Below, piece by piece: positions 8,406 through 17,481 of a stretch of 35,431 bases of DNA; within the stretch, counting starts at the first letter, position 1, and each line of letters opens with the position of its first letter. The translations under genes and the position numbers were made by a program. This DNA comes from SAR116 cluster bacterium AG-313-A07 (GTDB lineage: Bacteria > Pseudomonadota > Alphaproteobacteria > Thalassobaculales > Thalassobaculaceae), in the NCBI GenBank assembly GCA_003284265.1, contig QBVV01000020.1, positions 1 to 35,431 of the forward strand, given 5' to 3'. The notes below the pieces were generated by a model. That model had not been told where the DNA came from and made no database searches. It saw nothing but the letters and a program-made list of their open reading frames with translations.

Positions 8406-8819
8406 TCAGATATTAAACCGCACTGTTGCCGACCCAGGCGAGGTGATTTCTCCATCTTCATTTTTCAAAAATAATTCAACCTCAACCAACCCGGTTTTTT
8501 GATCAACCTTAAGGACTTTCCCTCCAGATTTGAGCGTTTCGCCTAAATATGATGCGCGCCTATTCGAATAATCGAATTTAAGAAGTTCAGCTTCCTCACC
8601 AACCCAGTTAACAACTATCTGGCTCAACCAATCACCTTGAAGTGGCCCGTCGATGACTATTTTGGGATGCTTTTCAACTTCTGTTGTATATGTTTCGTCA
8701 TAATGGATACGATGGGGGTTCCAGATCGCGGCATTATAACAAAAAAGCGAGACATTGGTTGCGGTGAACTCACGTTCCGGAAGTGCTTGACCTGCGGCTA
8801 TTTCTCTGAAATTTACCAT
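8406..8819 (-). CDS. MaoC-like hydratase/dehydratase subunit (hot-dog fold, catalytic half)
   Basis: A 137-residue single hot-dog domain. The segment NPHRIHYDETY matches the hydratase-2 type catalytic motif, with the conserved histidine and aspartate, and GPLQGDWL is the usual following turn. Its stop lies in the MDR intergenic gap, and its start is four bases after the stop of the partner domain gene. In related (R)-specific enoyl-CoA hydratases and the HadAB or HTD2 type enzymes, such halves form a heterodimer or one fused protein. It probably hydrates an enoyl thioester, or dehydrates the hydroxyacyl form. The substrate is unknown. Confidence 0.85.
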   Translation of the reverse strand: MVNFREIAAGQALPEREFTATNVSLFCYNAAIWNPHRIHYDETYTTEVEKHPKIVIDGPLQGDWLSQIVVNWVGEEAELLKFDYSNRRASYLGETLKSGGKVLKVDQKTGLVEVELFLKNEDGEITSPGSATVRFNI

Positions 8820-8823
8820 TTCT

Positions 8824-9279
8824 CTACCTCAAAATCCGTGTTTGGAATTGTTCTAAAACCATTTCACCTGACTTTGTCTTGCAAGTGATTAAATAGGTAA
8901 TAAAAATCAGCGGCCCCGTCTTTCCCTGTTTTTCTGTTATGTCCGAGAGTTTCTTCTCAAAAACAAGCACCTCATTTGGTTTAACTTTTTTATGAAACTC
9001 AAAACGGACACCGCCTGCCATGACACGTTTCAGGGGCAGATCCGGAAGAAGTGAGGCAGGAGGTAATCCATCTACACCAAGGTCTTGCAATGGAACAATT
9101 TCTCTTGATAGTCCCGCTATAAACATTGGCGGAGCCTCGTCTCCTTTTAGGTATTTTATTAAAACCTGTTCGGTTGAAACCGAATATTTAATGATGTCGC
9201 TCCTGTTGACTTCAATTTCAACGGGTGGATCAGACTTCCCTATCCAGGATAAAGCCTCGTCCGTAACGAGGTTGTTCAT
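8824..9279 (-). CDS. FAS1-like/MaoC N-terminal hydratase subunit
   Basis: A 151-residue protein matching the MaoC_dehydrat_N (FAS1-like dehydratase) domain. It shows an opening helix (LSWIGKSDPPVEIEVNRSDIIKYS would be the signature; key parts are IGKS and the IxKYS helix), a DLPLKRVMAGGVRFEFHK core and strands with VLVFEKKLSDI. The H-x-D catalytic motif of the other subunit is not evident here, so this is probably the structural or substrate-binding half. The next gene starts four bases after its stop, and the GntR regulator gene ends 28 bases upstream of its start, so the three are likely one transcript. Confidence 0.82.
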   Translation of the reverse strand: MNNLVTDEALSWIGKSDPPVEIEVNRSDIIKYSVSTEQVLIKYLKGDEAPPMFIAGLSREIVPLQDLGVDGLPPASLLPDLPLKRVMAGGVRFEFHKKVKPNEVLVFEKKLSDITEKQGKTGPLIFITYLITCKTKSGEMVLEQFQTRILR

Positions 9280-9307
9280 ATTTTGATCTCCTGTAATTTT
9301 TATTATA

Positions 9308-10015
9308 TTAGTTAGTAGTGATGTTAAACCGCCCGGCAGGGGAGGTAAACGTTACCATAGTGAGGTATTTGCTAGCATTTCGTGCAATTTGATGAATGCC
9401 GATGCATGGGGTTCCATGGCGGACATTTAATCTATTTGCTATAACTTCGCCCGCTCCAACCGCTCCAATAGTCTGGGTCAAATTTGGCCACGGGGCATTT
9501 CTCTGGAGCCAATTAGACGGTGATTGAGTTGTAAAATCAGCACTAGAAGCCTCGGGTAAGGCATTTAAATTTATCACTCGTTGCTCATGCTGAATTGGTA
9601 TGGCCCCGCTATAATGTACACATTCAATACTCAATAATTTAGAATCAGGAGCTAATTCACTCCAGATTAAAGTTCCTTCATTATTTCTTATTTCTGTGCA
9701 CCCTATTAATTCAAAAGAATACTTTTTCTCTAATTTGGACACATATGAGCTGATATCTATCATTGGTATCCAAGACTGGGTTTGTTCCAGAACTACTGTC
9801 CCACCGCGTTTTCGTGTTTCAACAAATCCATCCCGAGCAAGTGAGCGAATTGCTTTATTGATAGTTGGCCTGGAGGTATTAAATTTTGCTGTCAGCTGCT
9901 CTTCCGTTGGAAGCCTATCGCCCGGCTTAAGGTCGCCGTTTGAAATTGATTGTTGTATGGTTTCGCGGATAGTATCGAATAAGGTTGCTTTTTTTGCAGT
10001 AGGTATCGTGGCCAT
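9308..10015 (-). CDS. GntR-family transcriptional regulator (HutC/UTRA type)
   Basis: The 235-residue protein has an N-terminal GntR winged helix (about residues 12-78: PGDRLPTEEQLTAKFNTSRP, then INKAIRSLARDGFVETRKRG) and a C-terminal UTRA ligand-binding domain (about residues 90-235). HutC-type GntR proteins usually repress neighbouring catabolic genes and are released by a pathway metabolite. It sits in the middle of the minus-strand run, with SDR genes upstream and the MaoC pair downstream, so it most likely controls this locus and itself. Candidate operators are at 10064-10073 and 10091-10102, just upstream of its start. Confidence 0.92.
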   Translation of the reverse strand: MATIPTAKKATLFDTIRETIQQSISNGDLKPGDRLPTEEQLTAKFNTSRPTINKAIRSLARDGFVETRKRGGTVVLEQTQSWIPMIDISSYVSKLEKKYSFELIGCTEIRNNEGTLIWSELAPDSKLLSIECVHYSGAIPIQHEQRVINLNALPEASSADFTTQSPSNWLQRNAPWPNLTQTIGAVGAGEVIANRLNVRHGTPCIGIHQIARNASKYLTMVTFTSPAGRFNITTN

Positions 10016-10063
10016 TACTGTCTCGCCATAAAAGCTCTATCAGATCTGAGTGTGATACTATGC

Positions 10064-10073
10064 GGTCTATGCC
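10064..10073. promoter_or_regulatory. Candidate GntR/HutC operator (GGTCTATGCC)
   Basis: Eight of ten bases match the GGTCTAGACC type core known for several HutC-subfamily operators. The site is 49 bases upstream of the GntR start. The assignment is an inference from position and similarity. Confidence 0.3.
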
Positions 10074-10090
10074 GTAATGTTAATACATTT

Positions 10091-10102
10091 CGATATATAT
10101 CG
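10091..10102. promoter_or_regulatory. 12-base perfect palindrome CGATATATATCG
   Basis: It lies between the SDR stop at 10115 and the GntR start at 10015. It could be an operator for autoregulation. Its alternating AT core is also compatible with chance. Confidence 0.25.
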
Positions 10103-10114
10103 TAACCACAGTGA

Positions 10115-10897
10115 TCAACTTGTCACAAGTCCTCCATCGACATTGTAGCTCTGTCCTGTAATATTTCTTGCACCACTTGAAGCGAGGAATATGGCCATCG
10201 CAGCAATGTCTTCTGGTTCATTCGCGCGCTTCAAAGGGATATTATCAGTCATTTCCTTGACCATCGCTTCTACGGAGATGCCTCTCGCTTCGGCACGTGT
10301 TTTGACGAGGCCTTCTACAATTTCTGTTGTGGTAACCCCCGGACAAATAGAATTTACAGTAATATCGTGCTTAGCTAACTGCTGAGCTGCCGTCTTTGTG
10401 AGGCTAATAACGGCTCCTTTACTTGCCGAATAGGCAGCATTAGACGTTCCGGAAAAGCCCCTTCCAGCTATGGATGCTATATTAATGATTCTTCCACCAT
10501 CGCCTTGTTCTATCATTTGTTTTGCTGCGGTTTGAAGACAAAAGAAAACACCTTTTGCGTTAACTCGATGTATTTTATCCCAGTCCGCCTCCGTTAATTC
10601 CATAATGTCTGCAGCTCTTGTGACCCCAGCATTATTAACGAGTATATCTAATCGTCCGAACTGACGTTCAATATCTTGGATCATATTAGATATTTCAGAA
10701 GTTTCCCCAACATCAACTTTTAAAGCCGTTGCCTCAACGCCAAGCTGTCGAATTGTAGCTGCTGTAGTTTCAGCCGCACTCAAATCAATATCTGCACAGA
10801 CAACGTTTCGGTCGTTCTCTGCCATCGCGATAGCGATTGCCCTCCCTATTCCATTTCCCGCTCCAGTAATTAGGGCCGTTTGTCTAGATGGAGTCAT
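10115..10897 (-). CDS. SDR oxidoreductase, FabG-like
   Basis: A classical short-chain dehydrogenase/reductase of 260 residues. The cofactor motif TGAGNGIG is near residue 12, a following acidic residue in CADIDL suggests NAD(H) preference, NNAG is present, the catalytic serine lies in NIASIAG, and the catalytic pair is Y-S-A-S-K. The C-terminal NVDGGLVTS is typical of 3-oxoacyl-ACP reductase-like and hydroxyacyl dehydrogenase-like SDRs. Within this locus it could oxidise the alcohol made by the MaoC hydratase. The gene lies 99 bases upstream of the GntR gene and 52 bases downstream of another SDR in the same direction. Confidence 0.9.
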   Translation of the reverse strand: MTPSRQTALITGAGNGIGRAIAIAMAENDRNVVCADIDLSAAETTAATIRQLGVEATALKVDVGETSEISNMIQDIERQFGRLDILVNNAGVTRAADIMELTEADWDKIHRVNAKGVFFCLQTAAKQMIEQGDGGRIINIASIAGRGFSGTSNAAYSASKGAVISLTKTAAQQLAKHDITVNSICPGVTTTEIVEGLVKTRAEARGISVEAMVKEMTDNIPLKRANEPEDIAAMAIFLASSGARNITGQSYNVDGGLVTS

Positions 10898-10949
10898 CTT
10901 TTTTCCTTATTAATAAGTTGGATATTTCAATATTTTCCGTTTAGTCTTG

Positions 10950-11792
10950 TTAACTCGGTTTTCCGCCTGGCCAGACGGGGTCCTGGGCTAATGATGGCCA
11001 TGCTATCTCAGACTCGGTTTTTTTTCTGTTTTCGGAGACACTTTTATTTGGATCCCAATGTCCAGCTATATACCTATTCCCTGTAATCAACCCAGCTTCA
11101 TCTGAGCAAAGCCATAAAATAGGATACGTCATCATTATCGGTTTTACTAGTTGATCCCTTTCCCATCCTGCCCCTTGTGGAACCATTGGCGTATCTGCAG
11201 GACCGCCAGGCACTACTACATTCACTGTGATACCATCGTCCTTAAATTCAGCGGCATGGCCGGCACTCATTGCTTCAAATCCAGATTTGGATGGACCATA
11301 TGGATGAAATTTCCCCCTGAGCATAGTGAAGAAACTTGTCGTGACGTTAATAATCCTTGCTTTTTCTGATCTTCGCAAATACTTAATACTGCTTTTAGTC
11401 ATATTCCAGGGACCGGTGAGATTAACACCTATCATTCTATTCCAGATGTCAGGAGTTAATTCATCAATACTAACTAATTTTATATGATGATCTCGCCTAA
11501 CAGACCCCATTCCAAGACCCGCATTGTTGATTAAAATATCTACGCCATCAAAATAATCCGCGGCTTCGTGCACTGCGGTTTGACACTGAAAGTAATCAGA
11601 AACGTCAACCGCTTTTGTGATAAGCGCTTCTTTCCTAAACGTACTATTCTGTTTCTCAATTACTTCTAAAACTTCGTTGCTTATATCGATTGCTACAACT
11701 TTGGCACCTGCCTCAAGAAAGCTTGAGCATATTACTTGTCCAAAACCTCCAGCTGCACCCGTCACAATAACAACTCTTCCGTCGAGGAACAT
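10950..11792 (-). CDS. SDR oxidoreductase
   Basis: A classical SDR of about 280 residues. The cofactor motif is TGAAGGFG, followed by VVAIDIS, with NNAGLGMG and catalytic Y-G-P-S-K. The frame is open upstream to an ATG at 11888, but the AGAAGGA ribosome site sits directly before the ATG at 11792, where the conserved SDR strand begins, so I use that start. An insertion after NNAG (RRDHHIKLVSIDEL) and an extended C-terminus beyond the usual end (WDPNKSVSENRKKTESE) are distinctive. It heads the minus-strand run and is divergent from the SDR at 11954. The substrate is unknown. Confidence 0.87.
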   Translation of the reverse strand: MFLDGRVVIVTGAAGGFGQVICSSFLEAGAKVVAIDISNEVLEVIEKQNSTFRKEALITKAVDVSDYFQCQTAVHEAADYFDGVDILINNAGLGMGSVRRDHHIKLVSIDELTPDIWNRMIGVNLTGPWNMTKSSIKYLRRSEKARIINVTTSFFTMLRGKFHPYGPSKSGFEAMSAGHAAEFKDDGITVNVVVPGGPADTPMVPQGAGWERDQLVKPIMMTYPILWLCSDEAGLITGNRYIAGHWDPNKSVSENRKKTESEIAWPSLAQDPVWPGGKPS

Positions 11793-11953
11793 TTTGTGTT
11801 TTCCTTCTATGGTTGTTACTTCAGGACATTTTTGCATCGAAACTCCGCAGAATAAAGTGTCGCAAAATAGAATCATAACGGCGATCAAATAGATATTACG
11901 ATTTGTGTCTTAATGTGGCGTTATAAAAATATAGTTTTTAGGAGAAGTTTCTT

Positions 11954-12655
11954 ATGGAAAAAAAGTCCTGCTTAGTCACTGGCGTGGGTTGGGGCACCGG
12001 AAATGCGATTGTTAGAAGGTTTGCTAGTTCGGGTTACAACGTTGCAATGCTTGCTAGACGAGATGATAGATTAGCCGAGATGGAAAAAACGATTAATGGA
12101 GCATCTGCTTACCCGTGTGATGTTACAGATATCGATTCTTTCACGACTACTGTTAAGGCAATAGAAAGTGATCTAGGCGCTCCCTCTGTTGTTATTCATA
12201 ATGCGGTTGGAGGAAGCTGGGGCAGCTTTCTTGAGATAGACCCTGCTGATTTGGAGCGTAACTTTAAAGTGAATACAATGGCATTATTGCATTTAGCCCG
12301 CCTGACACTTCCATCAATGATTGAAAAAGGCACAGGCAGTTTAATTTGCACCGGGAATACATCTGCGCATCGGGGGAGGGCAAGATACGCAGGTTTTGCG
12401 CCGACCAAAGCGGCGCAACGTATTTTGGCCCAGTCAATAGCGCGGGATGCGGGGCCAAAAGGTATTCATGTCGCTTATGTGACTATTGATGCTGTGATAG
12501 ATTTGCGTTGGACGCGGAAGCGAAACCCTGAAAAGCCGGATGATTTTTTCATTAAACCGGAAGAAATAGCAGACGAGGTGTTCCATTTAGCCCATCAACC
12601 CAAGGGAGCATGGAGTTTTGATGTTGAAATTAGACCTCACGCCGAAGTTTGGTAG
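11954..12655 (+). CDS. SDR-family protein with Phe in place of the catalytic Tyr
   Basis: A 233-residue SDR fold protein. The N-terminal cofactor loop is modified (TGVGWGTG), ARRDDRL suggests NADP(H), and HNAVGGS replaces NNAG. At the usual YxxxK site the sequence reads F148-A-P-T-K152, so the general-base tyrosine is missing and only the lysine is kept; Y145 lies three residues earlier. A subgroup of SDRs with F-A-x-x-K and the following GPKGIHVA pattern is common in bacteria, so this is probably a real, possibly altered, activity rather than decay. A GGAG site precedes the ATG. The next gene, a 2-keto-4-pentenoate hydratase-like protein, starts 31 bases downstream. Confidence 0.86.
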   Translation: MEKKSCLVTGVGWGTGNAIVRRFASSGYNVAMLARRDDRLAEMEKTINGASAYPCDVTDIDSFTTTVKAIESDLGAPSVVIHNAVGGSWGSFLEIDPADLERNFKVNTMALLHLARLTLPSMIEKGTGSLICTGNTSAHRGRARYAGFAPTKAAQRILAQSIARDAGPKGIHVAYVTIDAVIDLRWTRKRNPEKPDDFFIKPEEIADEVFHLAHQPKGAWSFDVEIRPHAEVW

Positions 12656-12686
12656 ATAAATAAAAGACTAGTGGAGATATTAGAAA

Positions 12687-13457
12687 TTGATTGAAGCAGC
12701 TAATTTAATTTGGGAATGCTGGAATAGTGGGCGGACAATTTCAATGGTTCCAGAGCAACTAATTCCTGAAACGCGCCGAGAAGCCTACGCTATTCAATCT
12801 CACTATCTCTCTAAAACCGACTATCCTGGCTTTGGATGGAAAATCGCAGCTACCAGTATTGCAGGTCAGCAACATATTGGTGTGACGGGACCCATTGCTG
12901 GGAGGCTGCTAAAAGAGCGTGTTTTTGGACCTAATTCTGTCCTGACATTTGGGTCCAATCGTATGGCGGTGGCAGAGCCTGAATTTGCCTTCAGAATGAA
13001 AAAGACATTATTTTCTAGAACTGAAAAATATTCTCAAAAAGAAGTAATGTCGGGTGTTGATACATTACATCTGGCTATAGAAATTCCAAATTCGAGGCTA
13101 GAAGACTTTTCTGCTGTGGGTGATATACAATTAATTATTGATAACGCCTGTGCACATGAATTTATAATAGGCTTGCCTGTAAATAATAATTGGTTGACGT
13201 TAGATTTATCGAAACACCACGTTGATATTTATTCGCAAGATGGACGTTGCAGCACTGGTAAAGGTTCCAATGTGTTGGGGGATCCCCGGATCGCATTAAC
13301 GTGGCTCGTCAACGAACTATCAGAAAATGGCATAGACCTTACAGCCGGGGAGGTTGTTACAACTGGCACGTGTGCTCCCCCGCTGGGCATCCAAAATGCG
13401 GATACAATAACAGCCGATTTTGGGTCTCTTGGAAAAATTATAACAACGATTAGATAA
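12687..13457 (+). CDS. 2-keto-4-pentenoate hydratase/4-oxalocrotonate decarboxylase-like protein
   Basis: A 256-residue member of the fumarylacetoacetase-like superfamily, MhpD/DmpE type. Visible hallmarks are FGWKIAATS, the GPIAGRLL segment and AEPEFAFRM, where the glutamates would bind the divalent metal, plus EIPNSRL. The family hydrates 2-hydroxy-penta-2,4-dienoate or decarboxylates 4-oxalocrotonate in meta-cleavage catabolism, but homologues occur outside aromatic pathways. No ring-cleavage dioxygenase, aldolase or aldehyde dehydrogenase is nearby. The start is TTG at 12687 with GTGGAG about nine bases upstream. It forms a two-gene plus-strand unit with the SDR at 11954. Confidence 0.87.
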   Translation: MIEAANLIWECWNSGRTISMVPEQLIPETRREAYAIQSHYLSKTDYPGFGWKIAATSIAGQQHIGVTGPIAGRLLKERVFGPNSVLTFGSNRMAVAEPEFAFRMKKTLFSRTEKYSQKEVMSGVDTLHLAIEIPNSRLEDFSAVGDIQLIIDNACAHEFIIGLPVNNNWLTLDLSKHHVDIYSQDGRCSTGKGSNVLGDPRIALTWLVNELSENGIDLTAGEVVTTGTCAPPLGIQNADTITADFGSLGKIITTIR

Positions 13458-13514
13458 GCAGATAACTAAAGATCTCTTATCTTTAAGTTCCGTAGGCTCG
13501 AAATGGACAATTCC

Positions 13515-14207
13515 CTAACCTAGGTTTTTACTGATGGACTTATCAAGTAAATCGCTTTTCTGTTCTGTGATTTTATCATCACCATTTAATTCTATATTGT
13601 TAATGTCCTGTGGTTTTTGTTTCGACGTTTTTATTCTTTCTATAGTTTTCTGAAATGGATTATCAGAGGCGACCGGATTATTCAAATAGCCAGAATGTTC
13701 GGCGAAATTTTCCTGTTCTTCTGTTTGCGGGGAACAGGTTAATACTTCCATGATGGGTTTTCGTATTTCTTTTTCTGGTTCTGTATTTTTGTAGGAGCTA
13801 AGTGCCGCATTATTATTAGTATAAAAGTCGATTTCATCATTAGGTAGGTCTGAATTGGTGGAGGTAGGGTCATATGATGTTAGCGGGATAACGTCTAATA
13901 CCTCATCTCTTATTTTTTTTATTACTGCTTCTTCATAAAATTCGGAGCCTTTTTGGGCAGAAATAATTTCGGCAGCCTTTTTTAGTAGAAAACTATTCCG
14001 GGACTCTGCCTTGGTATCATCAGCTTTATATTTTATTTCTAAAAACTCGGTTAATTTTATCAAGTGGTTTTCAAATTTGTCGCGTTGACTTTTTATCTCT
14101 TCCACTAACTCGTCTTTATCTTTTACTCTTTGTTCCAAAGCGGCCACTTTAAGCCTTAGTCTCTCTATAAGTTCCTGCGGGTGAATTTGATCACGTTCAG
14201 TTGTCAT
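13515..14207 (-). CDS. Unrecognised coiled-coil, charged protein
   Basis: I do not recognise this 230-residue protein. Residues about 10-60 have a heptad-like pattern rich in Leu, Glu and Lys (ELIERLRLKVAALEQRVKDK and onward), which suggests a coiled coil. The middle and C-terminal parts (about 110-230) are polar, Asn/Ser/Asp/Glu-rich and low in hydrophobics, so probably disordered. There is no signal peptide or membrane segment. The gene lies between the end of the hydratase gene (convergent) and an SDR in the same direction 67 bases upstream. A scaffold or envelope-associated role is possible but is not supported by any motif. Confidence 0.7.
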   Translation of the reverse strand: MTTERDQIHPQELIERLRLKVAALEQRVKDKDELVEEIKSQRDKFENHLIKLTEFLEIKYKADDTKAESRNSFLLKKAAEIISAQKGSEFYEEAVIKKIRDEVLDVIPLTSYDPTSTNSDLPNDEIDFYTNNNAALSSYKNTEPEKEIRKPIMEVLTCSPQTEEQENFAEHSGYLNNPVASDNPFQKTIERIKTSKQKPQDINNIELNGDDKITEQKSDLLDKSISKNLG

Positions 14208-14274
14208 TTTTTTGCCTGTTGAAATAGGGATTTGCGGTCTTATTTACCTAATCACACTTACTATGGCAGATTTT

Positions 14275-15039
14275 TTAAATAGGGGGAATAAATGCCGCTT
14301 GTGTGCCTCCATCTACTGGAATTGTAGTCCCCGTTACATAGGAAGAATTATCATCTAATAAAAATTTAATCACTTTAACAATATCATCGGGATTGGAAAT
14401 TCTCCCTAATGGTGACGGTCCCGATGGTCGCCAATTTCCTTGCTTGTCAGGGGAACTTTGCTCTCTAACCATTGGGGTATCAACTGTGCCTGGAGCTATC
14501 GCATTAACTAATATATTATCTTTTGCACATTCGACCGCCAGAACACGGGTAAGTTGGCTTACGGCCGCTTTAGACGCGGAGTATGCTCCACTATTAATCT
14601 TTGGTCTCAGTGCCGAAACTGATGATAACAATACTATTCTGGCAGTACCTGAGATCTTGGAGGCATTCTTGAGCATTGGCATTGACTGAGATACTGATAA
14701 CCATAAACCTCTAACGTTGACATTAAATATTAAATCAAAATCTTTTATGGACATTTGGGAGAGCTCTCCCAATCTTAAAATCCCGGCGCAAGCAATTAAT
14801 GCATCGATAGACTGAGCTTCTTTTTGAATTATATTCATATTTTTGTAGACCTCGTCTTCACTTGTGAGATCGCAAACTAACGGTTTAAAAAGATTGTTAT
14901 TTGATAGCTCTCCCAAAGCAACCTTGTTTTCATAGTTAATGTCTATGCCAAATACCTTCCAACCGTCTTTTACAAGGTGCTTAGACGTTTCCAAACCTAT
15001 TCCGGAGGATGCCCCTGTCACTATTGCCGACTTAGTCAA
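14275..15039 (-). CDS. SDR oxidoreductase, classical
   Basis: A 254-residue classical SDR with TGASSGIG at about residue 8, a following GIDIN suggesting NAD(H), CAGILRLG replacing NNAG, catalytic serine in LLSSVSA and catalytic Y-S-A-S-K. The end TGTTIPVDGGTQA is usual for sugar- or alcohol-dehydrogenase-like SDRs. It lies 22 bases downstream of uvrB on the same strand and could share its transcript, although the functions are unrelated. The substrate is unknown. Confidence 0.9.
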   Translation of the reverse strand: MTKSAIVTGASSGIGLETSKHLVKDGWKVFGIDINYENKVALGELSNNNLFKPLVCDLTSEDEVYKNMNIIQKEAQSIDALIACAGILRLGELSQMSIKDFDLIFNVNVRGLWLSVSQSMPMLKNASKISGTARIVLLSSVSALRPKINSGAYSASKAAVSQLTRVLAVECAKDNILVNAIAPGTVDTPMVREQSSPDKQGNWRPSGPSPLGRISNPDDIVKVIKFLLDDNSSYVTGTTIPVDGGTQAAFIPPI

Positions 15040-15061
15040 TTTTTCCTCCTTGTTCCTGCAT

Positions 15062-17293
15062 TTAGCGCCTTCCGCGGCGCTTTTTATTAGAAGTTTTGTT
15101 TTTATTCTCTGAAGATAGTTTGCCAGAGGGTTTAAGCCGTATCACAGTACCTTTTGGTAACGGCTTTCCGTCTAATGTCATCCCAAGATCAGCAGCTTCC
15201 AGTCGTTTAATTTCATCTCTTAGTCTAGCCGCTTCCTCAAACTCAAGGTTCGCTGCCGCGTCTTTCATTCTTGTTTCCAGTTCGTTCACAATCGATTTAA
15301 GGTCCTTACCTACCAGATTACCCTCTGCTCCAGCATCTATTGTGACTCGATCGCCCCGTTCATAAACACTCTCTAAGATATCACCTATGTTTTTCTTAAC
15401 AGATTCGGGTGTAATACCATTTTCTAAATTATACTCGGTTTGGCGCGATCTGCGACGGTTTGTCTCATCGATTGCGTACTGTAAACTGCCAGTTATTTTG
15501 TCGGCATATAATAATACCCGCCCCTCTACATTACGGGCGGCCCTTCCAATAGTCTGAATTAGGGACGTACGTGATCTAAGATAGCCCTCTTTATCGGCAT
15601 CTAATATTGCAACTAAAGCACACTCCGGGATATCCAGCCCTTCTCTAAGAAGATTGATCCCTATTAATACATCGAAAACACCCATCCTAAGATCACGTAT
15701 TATTTCAATTCTTTCTAAAGTGTCCACATCCGAATGAATATAACGCACTTTCAGGTTTGCTTCTGACATATATTCGGTTAGGTCTTCGGCCATACGTTTG
15801 GTGAGCGTTGTTATAAGAACTCTTTGTCCCTTGGTTGCGCATTTTTGGCACTCTGAGATGACGTCGTCAACTTGCGTGTCTGTGGGTCGAATAATACATT
15901 CTGGGTCAATCAAGCCGGTTGGCCTGACAAGTTGTTCGGTAAATACTCCTCCTGTCCTTTCTAGCTCCCAGGGCCCTGGCGTGGCCGAGACGAAAACAGT
16001 CTGCGGCCGCATACTTTCCCATTCTTCAAATTTTAATGGTCTATTATCAAGGCATGAAGGTAATCGGAATCCGTATTCTGACAAAGTGGATTTTCTGGCA
16101 AAGTCGCCTTTATACATGGCTCCGAGTTGTGGGACGGTCACGTGGCTTTCATCGACTATTAGCATGGCATTTTCGGGCAGGTATTCAAAAAGTGTTGGAG
16201 GTGCTTCACCTGCATTCCGACCCGATAGATAACGGGAATAATTTTCAATTCCTGCACAAGAGCCAGTAGCCTCCATCATTTCCATATCAAATGTCGTACG
16301 TTGCTCGAGACGCTGAGCCTCCAGGAGTTTACCTTTTTCATATAAAACAGATAATTGTTGCTTCAGCTCAACTTTGATTTCTTGAATTGCTTGAGTGAGA
16401 GTCGGCTTTGGAGTTACGTAATGTGAGTTTGCAAAAACACGCACTTGCTCCAAACTACTTGTACTCTGTCCTGTCAAAGGGTCAAATTCTTGGATACTTT
16501 CTAACTCTTCTCCGAAAAATGATAGACGCCAAGCTCTATCCTCGAGGTGAGCTGGAAATATCTCTAACGAGTCCCCTCGCACACGAAATGATCCGCGTTG
16601 AAAAGCAGTGTCGTTCCGACGATATTGTAATTCAACCAACCGCCGCATCAATTTTTGAAGGTCTATTTCCATCCCAGATTTTAGAATGATGGTCATATTG
16701 CCATAAGTTTCCACAGCCCCAATACCATAAATACAAGAGACAGAGGCCACGATTATGACGTCTTCACGTTCAAGTAGTGCACGTGTAGCGGAGTGCCGCA
16801 TTCTATCAATTTGTTCGTTAATGGATGCTTCTTTCTCAACATACGTGTCTGTTCGGGGCACGTATGCTTCTGGCAGATAATAATCGTAGTATGATACGAA
16901 GTATTCAACTGCATTGTTGGGGAAAAAGGCTTTCATTTCTCCATATAGCTGGGCTGCAAGTGTTTTGTTTGGCGCCAAGATTAGTGTTGGTCTTTGTACT
17001 TTTTGGATTACATGGGCAATGGTGAAGGTTTTCCCCGAGCCTGTAACCCCTAGTAATACTTGGTCCCAATCGCCTTGCAAAAGTCCATTTGTTAATTCGG
17101 GTATCGCAATTGGCTGATCCCCTGCTGGAGCAAATTCGGAAATGATCTCAAAGGGTTTACCTGCGTCCTGCTCAGCTACAGAAGATTTTAAATTTGGTGC
17201 TTGAGAGCCCAACAACAACGTTAGATGTTTGTCTTGCCTTCGGGCTTGATTCTCCGCTGCAGTATCAGGGCGATTTATGGTATTCTGGGTCAT
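15062..17293 (-). CDS. uvrB: Excinuclease ABC subunit B
   Basis: UvrB is the damage-verifying helicase-like subunit of nucleotide excision repair; it is loaded by UvrA and recruits UvrC. The 743-residue protein has the Walker A motif GVTGSGKT at 82-89, the beta-hairpin segment with the tyrosine-rich [17 protein letters not shown] stretch, Walker [10 protein letters not shown], helicase motif VI region QTIGRAARN, and a C-terminal UVR domain ([15 protein letters not shown]) that contacts UvrC. About 45 extra residues precede the conserved [14 protein letters not shown] start, and the C-terminus is a basic tail (KKRRGRR). uvrC is only 3.8 kb away on the other strand. I found no convincing LexA box upstream. 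Confidence 0.98.
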   Translation of the reverse strand: MTQNTINRPDTAAENQARRQDKHLTLLLGSQAPNLKSSVAEQDAGKPFEIISEFAPAGDQPIAIPELTNGLLQGDWDQVLLGVTGSGKTFTIAHVIQKVQRPTLILAPNKTLAAQLYGEMKAFFPNNAVEYFVSYYDYYLPEAYVPRTDTYVEKEASINEQIDRMRHSATRALLEREDVIIVASVSCIYGIGAVETYGNMTIILKSGMEIDLQKLMRRLVELQYRRNDTAFQRGSFRVRGDSLEIFPAHLEDRAWRLSFFGEELESIQEFDPLTGQSTSSLEQVRVFANSHYVTPKPTLTQAIQEIKVELKQQLSVLYEKGKLLEAQRLEQRTTFDMEMMEATGSCAGIENYSRYLSGRNAGEAPPTLFEYLPENAMLIVDESHVTVPQLGAMYKGDFARKSTLSEYGFRLPSCLDNRPLKFEEWESMRPQTVFVSATPGPWELERTGGVFTEQLVRPTGLIDPECIIRPTDTQVDDVISECQKCATKGQRVLITTLTKRMAEDLTEYMSEANLKVRYIHSDVDTLERIEIIRDLRMGVFDVLIGINLLREGLDIPECALVAILDADKEGYLRSRTSLIQTIGRAARNVEGRVLLYADKITGSLQYAIDETNRRRSRQTEYNLENGITPESVKKNIGDILESVYERGDRVTIDAGAEGNLVGKDLKSIVNELETRMKDAAANLEFEEAARLRDEIKRLEAADLGMTLDGKPLPKGTVIRLKPSGKLSSENKNKTSNKKRRGRR

Positions 17294-17481
17294 TTAGATA
17301 GGTCCGCTGTGGCCGGGGTCGAGTAATACTGGAGTTCAACGAAAAAAACAGGTCTCATATTACTCAGACACCTATATGTTCGGGTTGTAAACCCATGTTG
17401 CTGATTCTACGACTATCAAGTAGGTTTATACCTTAAGTTTTCAATAAAAACTCAAAATAAAACTCTACCAAAAGGGTGCAA

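Noticed and set aside
15064..15085. GC-rich hairpin AGCGCC...GGCGCT followed by T-run on the plus strand
   Set aside because: It lies in the basic C-terminal codons of uvrB (minus strand), and no plus-strand gene ends there, so a terminator role is unlikely.
17382..17394. Short hairpin GGGTT-GTA-AACCC in the uvrB/radical SAM gap
   Set aside because: Only 5 base pairs with a 3-base loop, no T-run; could be chance and is not tRNA-like.
17330..17395. Possible LexA (SOS) box upstream of uvrB
   Set aside because: GTTC occurs near 17334 and 17378, but the second half GTTC is absent at the required spacing, so it does not match the alphaproteobacterial box GTTC-N7-GTTC.
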